Below the pieces are notes generated by a model. It was not told the origin of the DNA and did not search any database. It saw nothing but the letters and a program-made list of their open reading frames with translations. From NCBI GenBank assembly GCA_045601465.1, contig JAZRZU010000027.1, positions 1 to 21,433 of the forward strand: DNA of 21,433 nucleotides, given 5' to 3'. This document shows positions 1 through 6,080 of the stretch, one piece after another. A program made the translations under genes and the position numbers. Position 1 is the first letter of the stretch; each line of letters begins with the position of its first letter. Origin of the DNA: RGIG3009 sp045601465 (GTDB taxonomy: Bacteria; Bacillota; Clostridia; Oscillospirales; Acutalibacteraceae).

Positions 1-547
1 CATAATAGATAGTCATAGACTGATTACTTGAAGTATTATCTAAGAAATAACTTATACCTTTCATAGCGGCTGGTATATATGCCGTTTTTACAGAATAGCG
101 ACCACCATACCCATTATATGTAATAACATTATGTCCGAAAGTTATACTTGATAGAGACATATTATAAAACGCATTTTTTCCAATGCCAGTTATTCCATCA
201 CTTATTAATGCATCTGTAATTTCAGAACAAACCGCAGATGCTTTCCAAGGGGCTATTTCACTATTTGTGTAATTTGGAATTGGTCCATTACCAGATACAT
301 ACAATGTGCCATCTGACCTTATTTCCCATCGGACATTTGAACTGCAAATTCCAGAATCGAGTATTGTATAATCAACAGGCTCTTTTTGTGACTTGTCAAT
401 GATTTTCCCACACTCAGGACAATATTTTGAATCTTCTACAACCTGTTCTCCACAGGATGTGCATATAGTATAAGCCTGATTTTGAGTGCAAGCAGCAAGA
501 ATCAATAAGCAACATAGGACCATAAATATAATTAGAATTCTTTTCAT
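1..547 (-). CDS. Zinc-ribbon lipoprotein, N-terminal part (runs off window)
   Basis: Reading from ATG at 547 down to base 1 there is an uninterrupted frame of 182 codons with no stop, so the 3' end lies outside the window. The start has GGAGG at 558-562, 10 nt upstream. The product begins with a lipoprotein signal: basic MKR, a hydrophobic stretch, then the lipobox LAAC with lipid-attachment Cys20. A CxxC-x10-CxxC zinc ribbon follows (C29, C32, C43, C46). After it comes a stretch containing GIGKNAFYNMSLSSITFG (about residues 124-141), which resembles the BspA-type leucine-rich repeats of surface proteins. That assignment is tentative because only one repeat-like unit is visible. It would be an exported, membrane-anchored protein. 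It is transcribed divergently from the small XRE regulator and has a consensus promoter with operator-like palindromes, so that regulator probably controls it. Confidence 0.8.
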   Translation of the reverse strand, partial: MKRILIIFMVLCCLLILAACTQNQAYTICTSCGEQVVEDSKYCPECGKIIDKSQKEPVDYTILDSGICSSNVRWEIRSDGTLYVSGNGPIPNYTNSEIAPWKASAVCSEITDALISDGITGIGKNAFYNMSLSSITFGHNVITYNGYGGRYSVKTAYIPAAMKGISYFLDNTSSNQSMTIYY

Positions 548-570
548 AAAACATTTTCCTCCAAATAAAA

Positions 571-596
571 AGTGTGTGCAACCGAAGTCACACACT
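571..596 (-). other. Hairpin in the 5' UTR of the lipoprotein gene
   Basis: AGTGTGTG (571-578) and CACACACT (589-596) form a perfect 8-bp inverted repeat with a 10-nt loop. It lies between the promoter at 631-659 and the ribosome binding site at 558-562, so it would be transcribed into the leader. No T-run follows on the minus strand, so it is unlikely to be a terminator. Its role is unknown; mRNA stabilisation or regulation are possibilities. Confidence 0.5.
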
Positions 597-630
597 CTGA
601 AAACACATAACTTCAACCACATACAACGTA

Positions 631-659
631 ATTATATCTGTATTACAGATAAATGTCAA
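631..659 (-). promoter_or_regulatory. Consensus sigma-A promoter of the lipoprotein gene
   Basis: On the minus strand TTGACA (659-654) and TATAAT (636-631) are separated by exactly 17 nt, a perfect match to the housekeeping consensus. The predicted leader to ATG 547 is about 75 nt. The spacer is occupied by a 7-3-7 palindrome, so the promoter is likely repressible. Confidence 0.85.
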
Positions 660-679
660 TATCTTTATTACAGATATTG
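635..679. promoter_or_regulatory. Paired operator palindromes between XRE gene and lipoprotein gene
   Basis: Two related 17-bp sites start 25 bp apart. TATCTGT-ATT-ACAGATA (635-651) is a perfect palindrome. TATCTTTATTACAGATA (660-676) is the same site with two changes, and sits inside a wider palindrome CAATATCT...AGATATTG (657-664 / 672-679). The first fills the -35/-10 spacer of the lipoprotein promoter and the second abuts and overlaps its -35 box. Both lie just upstream of the XRE gene. Binding by the XRE protein encoded at 704 is inferred from position. Confidence 0.65.
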
Positions 680-703
680 CATAATAATTATGAGGTGATT
701 ATT

Positions 704-919
704 ATGCAATTTAGAAATTTACGAGAAATCAGAGAAGATAACGATATCAAACAGAAAGATATTGCAAAATATTTAAATGTTTCTCAAAACACCTATTCAC
801 AATACGAAACTGGGGTAATTTCTTTAACTGCAGAAGTTTTAATAAAATTAGCCAATTTTTATGATGTTTCAATTGATTATTTACTTGATAGAACAAATAA
901 CCCAAATATACAAAAATAA
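704..919 (+). CDS. Small XRE-family HTH transcriptional regulator
   Basis: The 71-aa product is a single helix-turn-helix domain of the XRE/Cro-CI family: LREIREDNDIKQKDIAKYLN (residues 6-25), then VSQNTYSQYETG as the recognition helix, and a final segment AEVLIKLANFYDVSIDYLLD typical of the fold. The chosen start is ATG 704, with GAGGTG at 692-697. A longer frame starting at 653 has no ribosome binding site and would run through the operator. There is no extra domain, so it is probably a stand-alone dimeric repressor. It stands divergent to the lipoprotein gene and close to two palindromes, which suggests it represses that gene and perhaps itself. No convincing plus-strand promoter was found for it. 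Confidence 0.85.
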   Translation: MQFRNLREIREDNDIKQKDIAKYLNVSQNTYSQYETGVISLTAEVLIKLANFYDVSIDYLLDRTNNPNIQK

Positions 920-944
920 GCCGTGAAATTCACGGCTTTTTCTT
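919..944 (+). terminator. Intrinsic terminator after XRE gene
   Basis: AGCCGTG (919-925), loop AAATT, CACGGCT (931-937), then TTTTTCTT. It starts at the last base of the XRE stop codon. An A-run on the other side could make it bidirectional. Confidence 0.85.
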
Positions 945-1120
945 ATAGCATAAAAGCGGCGAAGCCGCAATAATTATTCATTATTCATCAGCGAAGCGAC
1001 TTCATTCTTCATTATTCATTCGGAAATCCGTTCTCGTTTAATGAATAATGAATGATGAATATTGAAAAATGAATAATACAAACAAAAATCCGCCCTCTTG
1101 CGAGAACGGATTGTCGTTTG
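943..1120. repeat. Structured dispersed repeat, copy A
   Basis: This ~178-bp element recurs as copy B at 1724-1902 in the same orientation. Shared landmarks in order are TTATAGCATAAAAGCGG, a GCGG...CCGC mini-hairpin, AATAATTATTCATTATTCAT, CAGCGAAGCGACTTCATT, a run of AATGAATAATGAATGATGAA, ACAAACAAAAATCCGCCCTC, and GAGAACGGATT ending near TCGTTTG. In this copy AATCCGTTCTCG (1025-1036) and CGAGAACGGATT (1101-1112) form a perfect 12-bp inverted repeat, and the TTCATT/AATGAA runs pair as well, so the whole unit can fold into a long hairpin. It codes for no transposase, so it is MITE-like. Mobility is inferred, not shown. Confidence 0.8.
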
Positions 1121-1186
1121 AGACCGATACTCAAAATGGAACTGGTCTAAAAACCTGAATCTCTCTAGTATTTACAAATTATATAC

Positions 1187-1702
1187 TTACTTTTTCTGAG
1201 TATTATTCTTTGTTGCAATCTTAATCACAAACAGACTGATTATGTCGGCACAAAAAAAGAACTGACAAACCATAGCCACTATTAAAAGCGGTTTAGAACA
1301 AAGCCCTCCCTCTTTTAACGATTTCGCAAGTGAATATACGCTTATCATTCCACTTATCCAAAGAGTTAGCAAATCAATAATTATTAAGAGTAAAATAAAC
1401 GGGAATGTCATAAAAAACATTAATCCCATTAAAACGCCTAATACAAATATCAATATATAGGTAGGTATATGTACTGCCTTAATTAAAAATGCGGTTTTTA
1501 TTAATTCTTTAGCGGAATTTTGTTTCGTAGCGAAAACATAAATCAAATTACATACAAAAGAAAGCACCAACATAACAAAGGCAAAAATGCCAAGAATTTC
1601 TATCGTTGTATTAGAAAAACTTTGAGCAATAAAGCCATATCCTAAACACAAGCACACCGTGTACGGAAATAAGGTTGTTGGTAATAGCAAAAGTTTTTTC
1701 AT
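1187..1702 (-). CDS. Small multi-spanning membrane protein, unknown function
   Basis: The 171-aa hydrophobic protein has about five predicted membrane segments (roughly residues 7-28, 33-55, 70-95, 96-118 and 136-162) joined by short loops, and ends in a basic tail KIATKNNTQKK. I do not recognise catalytic residues or a named family. ATG 1702 has a good ribosome binding site (AAGGTGGTGATC) and is preceded by a promoter-like pair that sits in the edge of repeat copy B. The gene is flanked by two direct repeats (943-1120 and 1724-1902), so it could be a cassette carried between them. No clear terminator hairpin follows the stop codon; copy A may serve that role. Confidence 0.75.
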   Translation of the reverse strand: MKKLLLLPTTLFPYTVCLCLGYGFIAQSFSNTTIEILGIFAFVMLVLSFVCNLIYVFATKQNSAKELIKTAFLIKAVHIPTYILIFVLGVLMGLMFFMTFPFILLLIIIDLLTLWISGMISVYSLAKSLKEGGLCSKPLLIVAMVCQFFFCADIISLFVIKIATKNNTQKK

Positions 1703-1722
1703 ATGATCACCACCTTAGATGT

Positions 1723-1751
1723 ATTATAGCATAAAAGCGGTGATGCCGCAA
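1723..1751 (-). promoter_or_regulatory. Promoter of the membrane-protein gene, supplied by repeat copy B
   Basis: On the minus strand TTGCGG (1751-1746), a 17-nt spacer and TATAAT (1728-1723) precede the ribosome binding site of the gene starting at 1702. Both boxes fall inside or at the edge of the repeat. Copy A has the equivalent TTGCGG-N17-TATAAG reading outward. Confidence 0.6.
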
Positions 1752-1902
1752 TAATTATTCATTATTCATCAGCGAAGCGACTTCATTTTTCACTATTAAT
1801 TTGAAAATCCGTTCCTTATTTAATGAATAATGAATGATGAAAAATGAATAGTGAATAATACAAACAAAAATCCGCCCTCTTTCGAGAACGGATTTTCGTT
1901 TG
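1724..1902. repeat. Structured dispersed repeat, copy B
   Basis: Second copy of the element at 943-1120, same orientation, ~604 bp between ends. It is slightly diverged: the inner inverted repeat is imperfect (AAATCCGTTCCTTA versus CGAGAACGGATTT) and the GCGG mini-hairpin has a TGATG loop. Its far end coincides with the CCA end of a tRNA 3' relict. Confidence 0.8.
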
Positions 1903-1924
1903 GCGCCTCAAACAGGGCTCGAAC
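1901..1924 (-). pseudogene. tRNA 3'-end relict (T-loop, acceptor strand, CCA)
   Basis: The minus-strand 24 nt fit tRNA positions 53-76 exactly: G53, T-loop TTCGAGC, T-stem strand CCTGT, acceptor strand TTGAGGC, discriminator G, CCA. The first 14 nt are identical to the same part of the tRNA-Val at 2557-2632. The matching 5' T-stem strand and the 5' acceptor strand (expected GCCTCAA) are not found upstream, so this is a fragment and not a functional tRNA. Confidence 0.55.
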
Positions 1925-1984
1925 GTGATTTTATCAGACTGCCAAGGGTTTATCTTGCTGTTTGTTTGTACAGTCGACTCTTGC

Positions 1985-2112
1985 GGTGCCCGAAAGTTGC
2001 TTACCTTTTGGGGCGAGGGCAACTTTCGACCGCGGCGCCTTTCCGCTCCTCACTCCTCCTCACACCGTGAGCGTTCGGGCGGAAACTACCAACTGAGCTT
2101 GCTCAGTCGGTA
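1985..2112. other. Non-coding region with three contiguous hairpins
   Basis: No convincing gene lies between the tRNA relict and the tRNA cluster. Three stem-loops abut one another. Hairpin 1 pairs GGTGCC-CGAAAGTTGC (1985-2000) with GCAACTTTCG (2019-2028) and GGCGCC (2034-2039), 16 pairs with a 5-nt bulge. Hairpin 2 pairs TTTCCGC (2040-2046) with GCGGAAA (2079-2085) and has an inner CTCAC-ACC-GTGAG (2059-2071). Hairpin 3 pairs TACCAACTGAGC (2087-2098) with GCTCAGTCGGTA (2101-2112), one mismatch; its two arms look like tRNA D-arms. It may be a decayed mobile or tRNA-derived element, or a structured RNA. Confidence 0.5.
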
Positions 2113-2164
2113 AAGCACGGCGATAGCTGTGGTGTTACAAAGCACAAACCGTATTAAAAAGCCA

Positions 2165-2200
2165 AAAAGAAAAACCATCCACAAGGGATGGTTTTCTTTT
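2165..2200 (-). terminator. Intrinsic terminator after the tRNA cluster
   Basis: AAAACCATCC (2171-2180) pairs with GGATGGTTTT (2186-2195) around a 5-nt loop. On the minus strand the stem is followed by a T-rich tail, TTTTTCTTTTT counting the bases that pair at its end. It lies directly downstream of tRNA-Cys. Confidence 0.85.
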
Positions 2201-2275
2201 TGGAGGCGACACCCGGATTTGAACCGGGGAATCAGGGTTTTGCAGACCCATGCCTTACCGCTTGGCTATGTCGCC
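2201..2275 (-). tRNA. tRNA-Cys (GCA)
   Basis: 75 nt including an encoded CCA. Acceptor GGCGACA pairs with TGTCGCC. The anticodon loop CTGCAAA gives GCA. T-stem CCCGG/CCGGG encloses TTCAAAT. The discriminator is U73, as usual for cysteine tRNA. It is the last gene of the cluster. Confidence 0.95.
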
Positions 2276-2282
2276 AGGGATG

Positions 2283-2308
2283 AAAAAAACGTCTTACGAC
2301 GTTTTTTT
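2283..2308 (-). terminator. Intrinsic terminator between tRNA-Gly and tRNA-Cys
   Basis: A perfect 11-bp stem, AAAAAAACGTC (2283-2293) and GACGTTTTTTT (2298-2308), with a TTAC loop. On either strand it ends in seven T. It lies in the 37-nt spacer before tRNA-Cys, so that tRNA should depend on read-through or on a processing event, since no room remains for a separate full promoter downstream of it. Confidence 0.8.
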
Positions 2309-2312
2309 CGGA

Positions 2313-2388
2313 TGGAGCGGCTTACGAGGCTCGAACTCGCTACCTCCACCTTGGCAAGGTGGCGCTCTACCAGATGAGCTAAAGCCGC
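2313..2388 (-). tRNA. tRNA-Gly (GCC)
   Basis: 76 nt with encoded CCA. Acceptor GCGGCTT pairs with AAGCCGC, the anticodon loop TTGCCAA gives GCC, and the T-arm has GTTCGAGCC. Followed by the strong hairpin at 2283-2308. Confidence 0.95.
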
Positions 2389-2393
2389 AAAAA

Positions 2394-2469
2394 TGGTGCC
2401 TCCGATCGGAATCGAACCAATGACACGGGGATTTTCAGTCCCCTGCTCTACCGACTGAGCTACAGAGGC
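2394..2469 (-). tRNA. tRNA-Phe (GAA)
   Basis: 76 nt with encoded CCA. Acceptor GCCTCTG pairs with CGGAGGC (one T-G pair). The anticodon loop CTGAAAA gives GAA. The D-arm contains GCTCAGTCGGTAGAGC. Five bases separate it from tRNA-Gly. Confidence 0.95.
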
Positions 2470-2474
2470 AAATA

Positions 2475-2551
2475 TGGCGACCCGGAACGGGCTCGAACCG
2501 TCGACCTCTAGCGTGACAGGCTAGCGTTCTAACCAGCTGAACTACCGGGCC
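2475..2551 (-). tRNA. tRNA-Asp (GTC)
   Basis: 77 nt with encoded CCA. Acceptor GGCCCGG pairs with CCGGGTC (one G-T pair). The anticodon loop CTGTCAC gives GTC. The discriminator is G73, the aspartate identity base. Five bases separate it from tRNA-Phe. Confidence 0.95.
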
Positions 2552-2556
2552 ATATT

Positions 2557-2632
2557 TGGTGGAAACAACAGGGCTCGAACCTGTGACCCCCTGCTTGTAA
2601 GGCAGGTGCTCTACCAGCTGAGCTATGCTTCC
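2557..2632 (-). tRNA. tRNA-Val (TAC)
   Basis: 76 nt with encoded CCA. Acceptor GGAAGCA pairs with TGTTTCC (one G-T pair), the anticodon loop CTTACAA gives TAC, and the T-arm is CAGGG-TTCGAGC-CCTGT shaped. It is the first gene of the cluster, about 30 nt below the -10 box. Confidence 0.95.
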
Positions 2633-2662
2633 GTAAAGCGTTCGCCACCAACGACGCTAACT

Positions 2663-2691
2663 ATAATACTACATAAGCGCTTGATTGTCAA
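2663..2691 (-). promoter_or_regulatory. Promoter of the tRNA cluster
   Basis: On the minus strand TTGACA (2691-2686), a 17-nt spacer and TATTAT (2668-2663) precede tRNA-Val by about 30 nt. It lies only 23 nt after the hslO stop codon, with no clear hairpin terminator between, so some hslO transcripts may read into the tRNAs. Confidence 0.85.
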
Positions 2692-2714
2692 CTGATTTTT
2701 TGATTTTTTTAAAA

Positions 2715-3593
2715 TTATTTTCGGTCGTTGATCAAGCGTTCCATATCTTGTGTCGTGAAAGTATACACATTATCACAAAAGCTACACGTTGTTTCAATTT
2801 TCCCGTTTTCATCCGGTAAAGAACGCAATTCTTCATCCGACATGGTGGCGAAAGCACTCAGCACCTTTTCCCGTGAACACATACACCGATAAGTCGGTTC
2901 ATAGGTATCGATGATGTCAAAGGTAAAGCCGTCCAACGCCTTGTTGAGAATATCCAAAGGGGTTTTTCCCTCGGCGAGCATGGTCGTCATGGGCGGTAAT
3001 GCTGCGATGGATTTTTCCAACGTATCAATGACCGAATCGGGGCAAAAGGGCAACAACTGGATAATGATACCGCCAGCCGCCTTGACTGTCAAATCAGGAT
3101 TGACAAGCACGCCCAATGCACACACCGTCGGGATCTGTTCGCTGCCGGCAAAATACGAGGTGATATCCTCCGCCAGCTCGCCCGAAACCAACGGCGTACA
3201 GCCGATATACGGTTCCGGCGCACCGGTATCCCGCAACACGTACAGCAACCCATCTGTACCCACCGCCCCGCTAACGTCCAATTTTCCATTTGGTTTCAGC
3301 GGGATTTCAACCACGGGATTTTGTGCGTATCCCCGCACGTTACCCTTGCCATCCGATACCACCAACAGTTGTCCGACGGGGCCACCACCATTTACTTTGA
3401 GGGTAACGGAATCCTCCGTATTTTTCAGCATAATACCCATCAAGGAAGCCGCTGTTAATAAACGGCCAAGTGCAGCTGTTACAACAGCAGACGGTTTATG
3501 AATTTGTTCAGCACGTGCAACAATATCGGTCGCATCCAGTGCAATCGCCATCACGGTGGCATCGGTTGTTAAACAACGTATTGCTTTACCCAT
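2715..3593 (-). CDS. hslO: Hsp33 redox-regulated chaperonin
   Basis: The 292-aa protein matches Hsp33 in full length. The N-terminal substrate-binding domain has the family segment SGAVGTDGLLYVLRDTGA, and the C-terminal redox switch has C237-x-C239 and C270-x2-C273. In the family these four cysteines bind zinc when reduced; oxidation releases zinc and turns the protein into a holdase that protects unfolding proteins during oxidative stress in the cytoplasm. The start ATG 3593 has AAAGGATG upstream. It is the last protein gene of the minus-strand run, 22 nt after the methyltransferase gene. Confidence 0.95.
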   Translation of the reverse strand: MGKAIRCLTTDATVMAIALDATDIVARAEQIHKPSAVVTAALGRLLTAASLMGIMLKNTEDSVTLKVNGGGPVGQLLVVSDGKGNVRGYAQNPVVEIPLKPNGKLDVSGAVGTDGLLYVLRDTGAPEPYIGCTPLVSGELAEDITSYFAGSEQIPTVCALGVLVNPDLTVKAAGGIIIQLLPFCPDSVIDTLEKSIAALPPMTTMLAEGKTPLDILNKALDGFTFDIIDTYEPTYRCMCSREKVLSAFATMSDEELRSLPDENGKIETTCSFCDNVYTFTTQDMERLINDRK

Positions 3594-3615
3594 ATATATG
3601 TTTCATCCTTTTCGA

Positions 3616-4383
3616 TTATTCCCCTTGCATGGCTTGTTCCACCGTACGGGTATTACGAGCAACAAATACCATACGTTCACAATTCGGTTCGGGTGCATCG
3701 GTGGTCATATCCCCATACACCGCGACGGTTTCCCACCCCGTTTCGGCAAGCAAGCGGCGTAACGTCCTTTCCGAATAGGCACGCTCACGCACGGTTTCTT
3801 CATAGCGTTCATACGTCCCGTCTTGTTGTTCTACAAAGAAATCCAATAACATGTTTACTTCGTTGGTTCGGGCGAAATAGTGGTTGCGCCACACGCATAC
3901 AATACCGTCCTGTTCGGTCATAAAGGTTTGATTACCCAGCACCTCACGGTGTTTATACACCGTATTGACGTCAAAGATCAATAAGCCGTTTGGTTCCACA
4001 AACAAGCGTGCTCGCCGAAATACCTGTGCTACATCATCGGTACGGCACAGATGGTTCAAGCTATCCAACGTACACACAGCACCGTCCACCGTACCGTACA
4101 GATCAAGTTCCCGCATATCCTGTGCTAACAGCAACGCATCCGCCGACAGTCGTTGACGTGCTTGCATTAACATAGCGGCAGAGCCATCCACGCCGATGAC
4201 CTCTTTCCCCTGTTTTTCCAACTCCGCACACAGACGGCCTGAACCGCAGGCAATATCTAAAATGGTATGTGGCTCAGCGTCGTGCCGTGCAAACAATTTC
4301 AGCAAATAGGCAGCACGGGCGTGGTAATCTACATCGGTCATTAACGCATCATAAAACGAAGAAAAGGCACCGTATCCACTCAT
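3616..4383 (-). CDS. Class I SAM-dependent methyltransferase
   Basis: The 255-aa protein has the Rossmann motif I ILDIACGSGRL (residues 41-51), an acidic residue in VIGVDGS at the end of strand 2, an ARQRLSAD segment, and a post-motif GLLIFDVNTVYKH. This is the layout of small-molecule-type class I methyltransferases (Methyltransf_25/11-like), and the N-terminal YGAFSSFYDALMTDVDY is common in Firmicutes members next to recN or hslO. The substrate cannot be read from the sequence. Its ATG overlaps the recN stop as ATGA, and GGGAGGGG inside the end of recN is the ribosome binding site, so it is translationally coupled to recN. Confidence 0.85.
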   Translation of the reverse strand: MSGYGAFSSFYDALMTDVDYHARAAYLLKLFARHDAEPHTILDIACGSGRLCAELEKQGKEVIGVDGSAAMLMQARQRLSADALLLAQDMRELDLYGTVDGAVCTLDSLNHLCRTDDVAQVFRRARLFVEPNGLLIFDVNTVYKHREVLGNQTFMTEQDGIVCVWRNHYFARTNEVNMLLDFFVEQQDGTYERYEETVRERAYSERTLRRLLAETGWETVAVYGDMTTDAPEPNCERMVFVARNTRTVEQAMQGE

Positions 4384-6065
4384 TGGGGCACCCCTCCCAG
4401 CATTTCACGGGCGGTTTGAATAGCGGTCTGTGTTACCTCGCCGCCGATAATACGGGCAAGCTCTCGTTCACGCTCGTCACGTGACAACAAGGTAACGTCA
4501 GTATAGGTGCGTCCGTTTCGCACCGATTTTTCAATTAAAAATTGTTCGGTCGCCTGTGCGGCAATCTGCGCTAAGTGGGTAACGCATAACACCTGACGAT
4601 TACGCTGTTCGCCGCTATCCGCAATCTGACGCAAGCGAGCGCCCACTTTTAAAGCGGCTCTGCCGCTGATGCCGGTATCGATCTCATCAAAAATAAGCGT
4701 ATCCACTTCATCCGCATCGGCAAGCACCGATTTAATCGCTAACATAATACGAGAAAGTTCACCGCCGGATGCAATTTTCGAGAGCGGTTTGGGCAATTCA
4801 CCGGCATTTGCCGACAACAAAAATTCTACTTTATCCCCACCGTTCGCTGTTAAAGCGGTCGGTTTTCGATCAATTACGAGGGTAACATTCGGCATATCGA
4901 GGAACGTCAACTGCTCTTTTACCGCCGACGCAAACCGATCCGCTGCTTCCAATCGTGCGGCGGTCAACAGCTCTGCTTGGTGCTGAACGGCCGCAAAGGC
5001 TTCTCGTTCCTGCGCACCGAGCAACCGTTGTTGCTCATCCGATAGCTCGATTTGGCGATACTCTTTCTCTGCTTTCTCTAAAAAGCTGAGCACATCTGCC
5101 GTCGTAGCACCGTATTTAGCGGTCAAGCGACGGATACATTCTAAGCGGGTATCCACCTCATCCAATTCACGAGGGTCAAAATCCAAAAGGGAGTCTAACT
5201 TACGTAATTCATCTGCTGCCGCATCCAATTCGTACAACGCACTTTGCAATTGTTGGGACACAGGCTCGGCTTGTTCCATATAACGGGCTGCATTTTGCAG
5301 CGCCGAAACCGCCTGTTCTGCCAGAGAAACGGCACCATCCTGTTCATGGTCTCCGCCATACAGGAACGAGATTGCGGCACGTAATTGTGTTGCCACTTTT
5401 TCCGCATTGCGGAACAACGTGCGACGTGCTTGCAAGTCTTCTTCCTCTCCTGCAACCAAATTCGCACTCTTAATTTCGTTTATTTGGAACGCAAGCATAT
5501 CCAACCGACGGGCTTTTTCCGATTCGTCCATGTCCACCCGTTCCAGTTCATTTACGAGCTTCCGCCACGCACGGTAAGCTTTGGCATAATGTTCCCGCTG
5601 TGCAGCCAACTCGCCAAAACGGTCTAAATAATGCAGATGGGTATCCACTGCGAACAAGGCCTGGTTTTCATGCTGACCGTGCAGATCAACCAACACCCTG
5701 CCAATGTCCCGTAAAATCGCCGCTGTTACCGGCCGTCCGTTAATATTACACAAGCTCTTTCCCTGTGCCGAAATGGTACGGCTAATGAGTAAATTCCCGT
5801 CTTCATCGGGCGATAAGCCCATCTCATCCAATTTCGAAAGTGCCAATGGAGAAAGCTCGCAAAACAGTGCCGTAACGTGAGCCGCATCGCTACCGGTACG
5901 CACCAAATCACGGCTGGTACGCTGACCGAGTACGGCATTGATGGCATCAATGACAATGGATTTACCGGCGCCGGTTTCACCTGTCAATGCCATAAAACCG
6001 GTGGAAAAGTGAATGTCCGCCAGCTCGATAACCGCAATATTTTCAATGTGCAAGCAATCTAACAT
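4380..6065 (-). CDS. recN: DNA repair protein RecN (SMC-like ATPase)
   Basis: 561 aa, the usual RecN length. Walker A GETGAGKS is at residues 29-36, the ABC signature starts with GGELSRIM at 434, and Walker B LIFDEIDTG ends near 465, followed by the H-loop CVTHLAQIAA. The long middle part is rich in charged heptad-like segments, as expected for the coiled-coil arms. RecN is a cytoplasmic ATPase that gathers DNA ends for recombinational double-strand-break repair. The start MLDCLHIENIAVI follows the argR stop by 15 nt, with GAGAAGTGAG as a modest binding site near the argR stop. The argR-recN pair is typical of Firmicutes. Confidence 0.95.
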   Translation of the reverse strand: MLDCLHIENIAVIELADIHFSTGFMALTGETGAGKSIVIDAINAVLGQRTSRDLVRTGSDAAHVTALFCELSPLALSKLDEMGLSPDEDGNLLISRTISAQGKSLCNINGRPVTAAILRDIGRVLVDLHGQHENQALFAVDTHLHYLDRFGELAAQREHYAKAYRAWRKLVNELERVDMDESEKARRLDMLAFQINEIKSANLVAGEEEDLQARRTLFRNAEKVATQLRAAISFLYGGDHEQDGAVSLAEQAVSALQNAARYMEQAEPVSQQLQSALYELDAAADELRKLDSLLDFDPRELDEVDTRLECIRRLTAKYGATTADVLSFLEKAEKEYRQIELSDEQQRLLGAQEREAFAAVQHQAELLTAARLEAADRFASAVKEQLTFLDMPNVTLVIDRKPTALTANGGDKVEFLLSANAGELPKPLSKIASGGELSRIMLAIKSVLADADEVDTLIFDEIDTGISGRAALKVGARLRQIADSGEQRNRQVLCVTHLAQIAAQATEQFLIEKSVRNGRTYTDVTLLSRDERERELARIIGGEVTQTAIQTAREMLGGVPQ

Positions 6066-6080
6066 GGACGCTCACTTCTC

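Noticed and set aside
653..703. Upstream start for the small XRE gene
   Set aside because: It would place coding sequence over the operator palindromes and has no binding site; GAGGTG fits ATG 704.
943..1902. Possible CRISPR array
   Set aside because: Only two long copies separated by a coding gene; no short evenly spaced repeats and no cas genes.
1816..2113. Two short open frames (68 and 62 codons) in repeat B and the hairpin region
   Set aside because: They translate repeat sequence and hairpins, with no binding sites or recognisable domains.
2129..2377. 82-codon plus-strand open frame
   Set aside because: It runs antisense through tRNA-Cys and most of tRNA-Gly and the two terminators, and has no convincing binding site.
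2911..3501. 196-codon plus-strand open frame
   Set aside because: Antisense shadow of hslO, which has full-length family motifs in its own frame.
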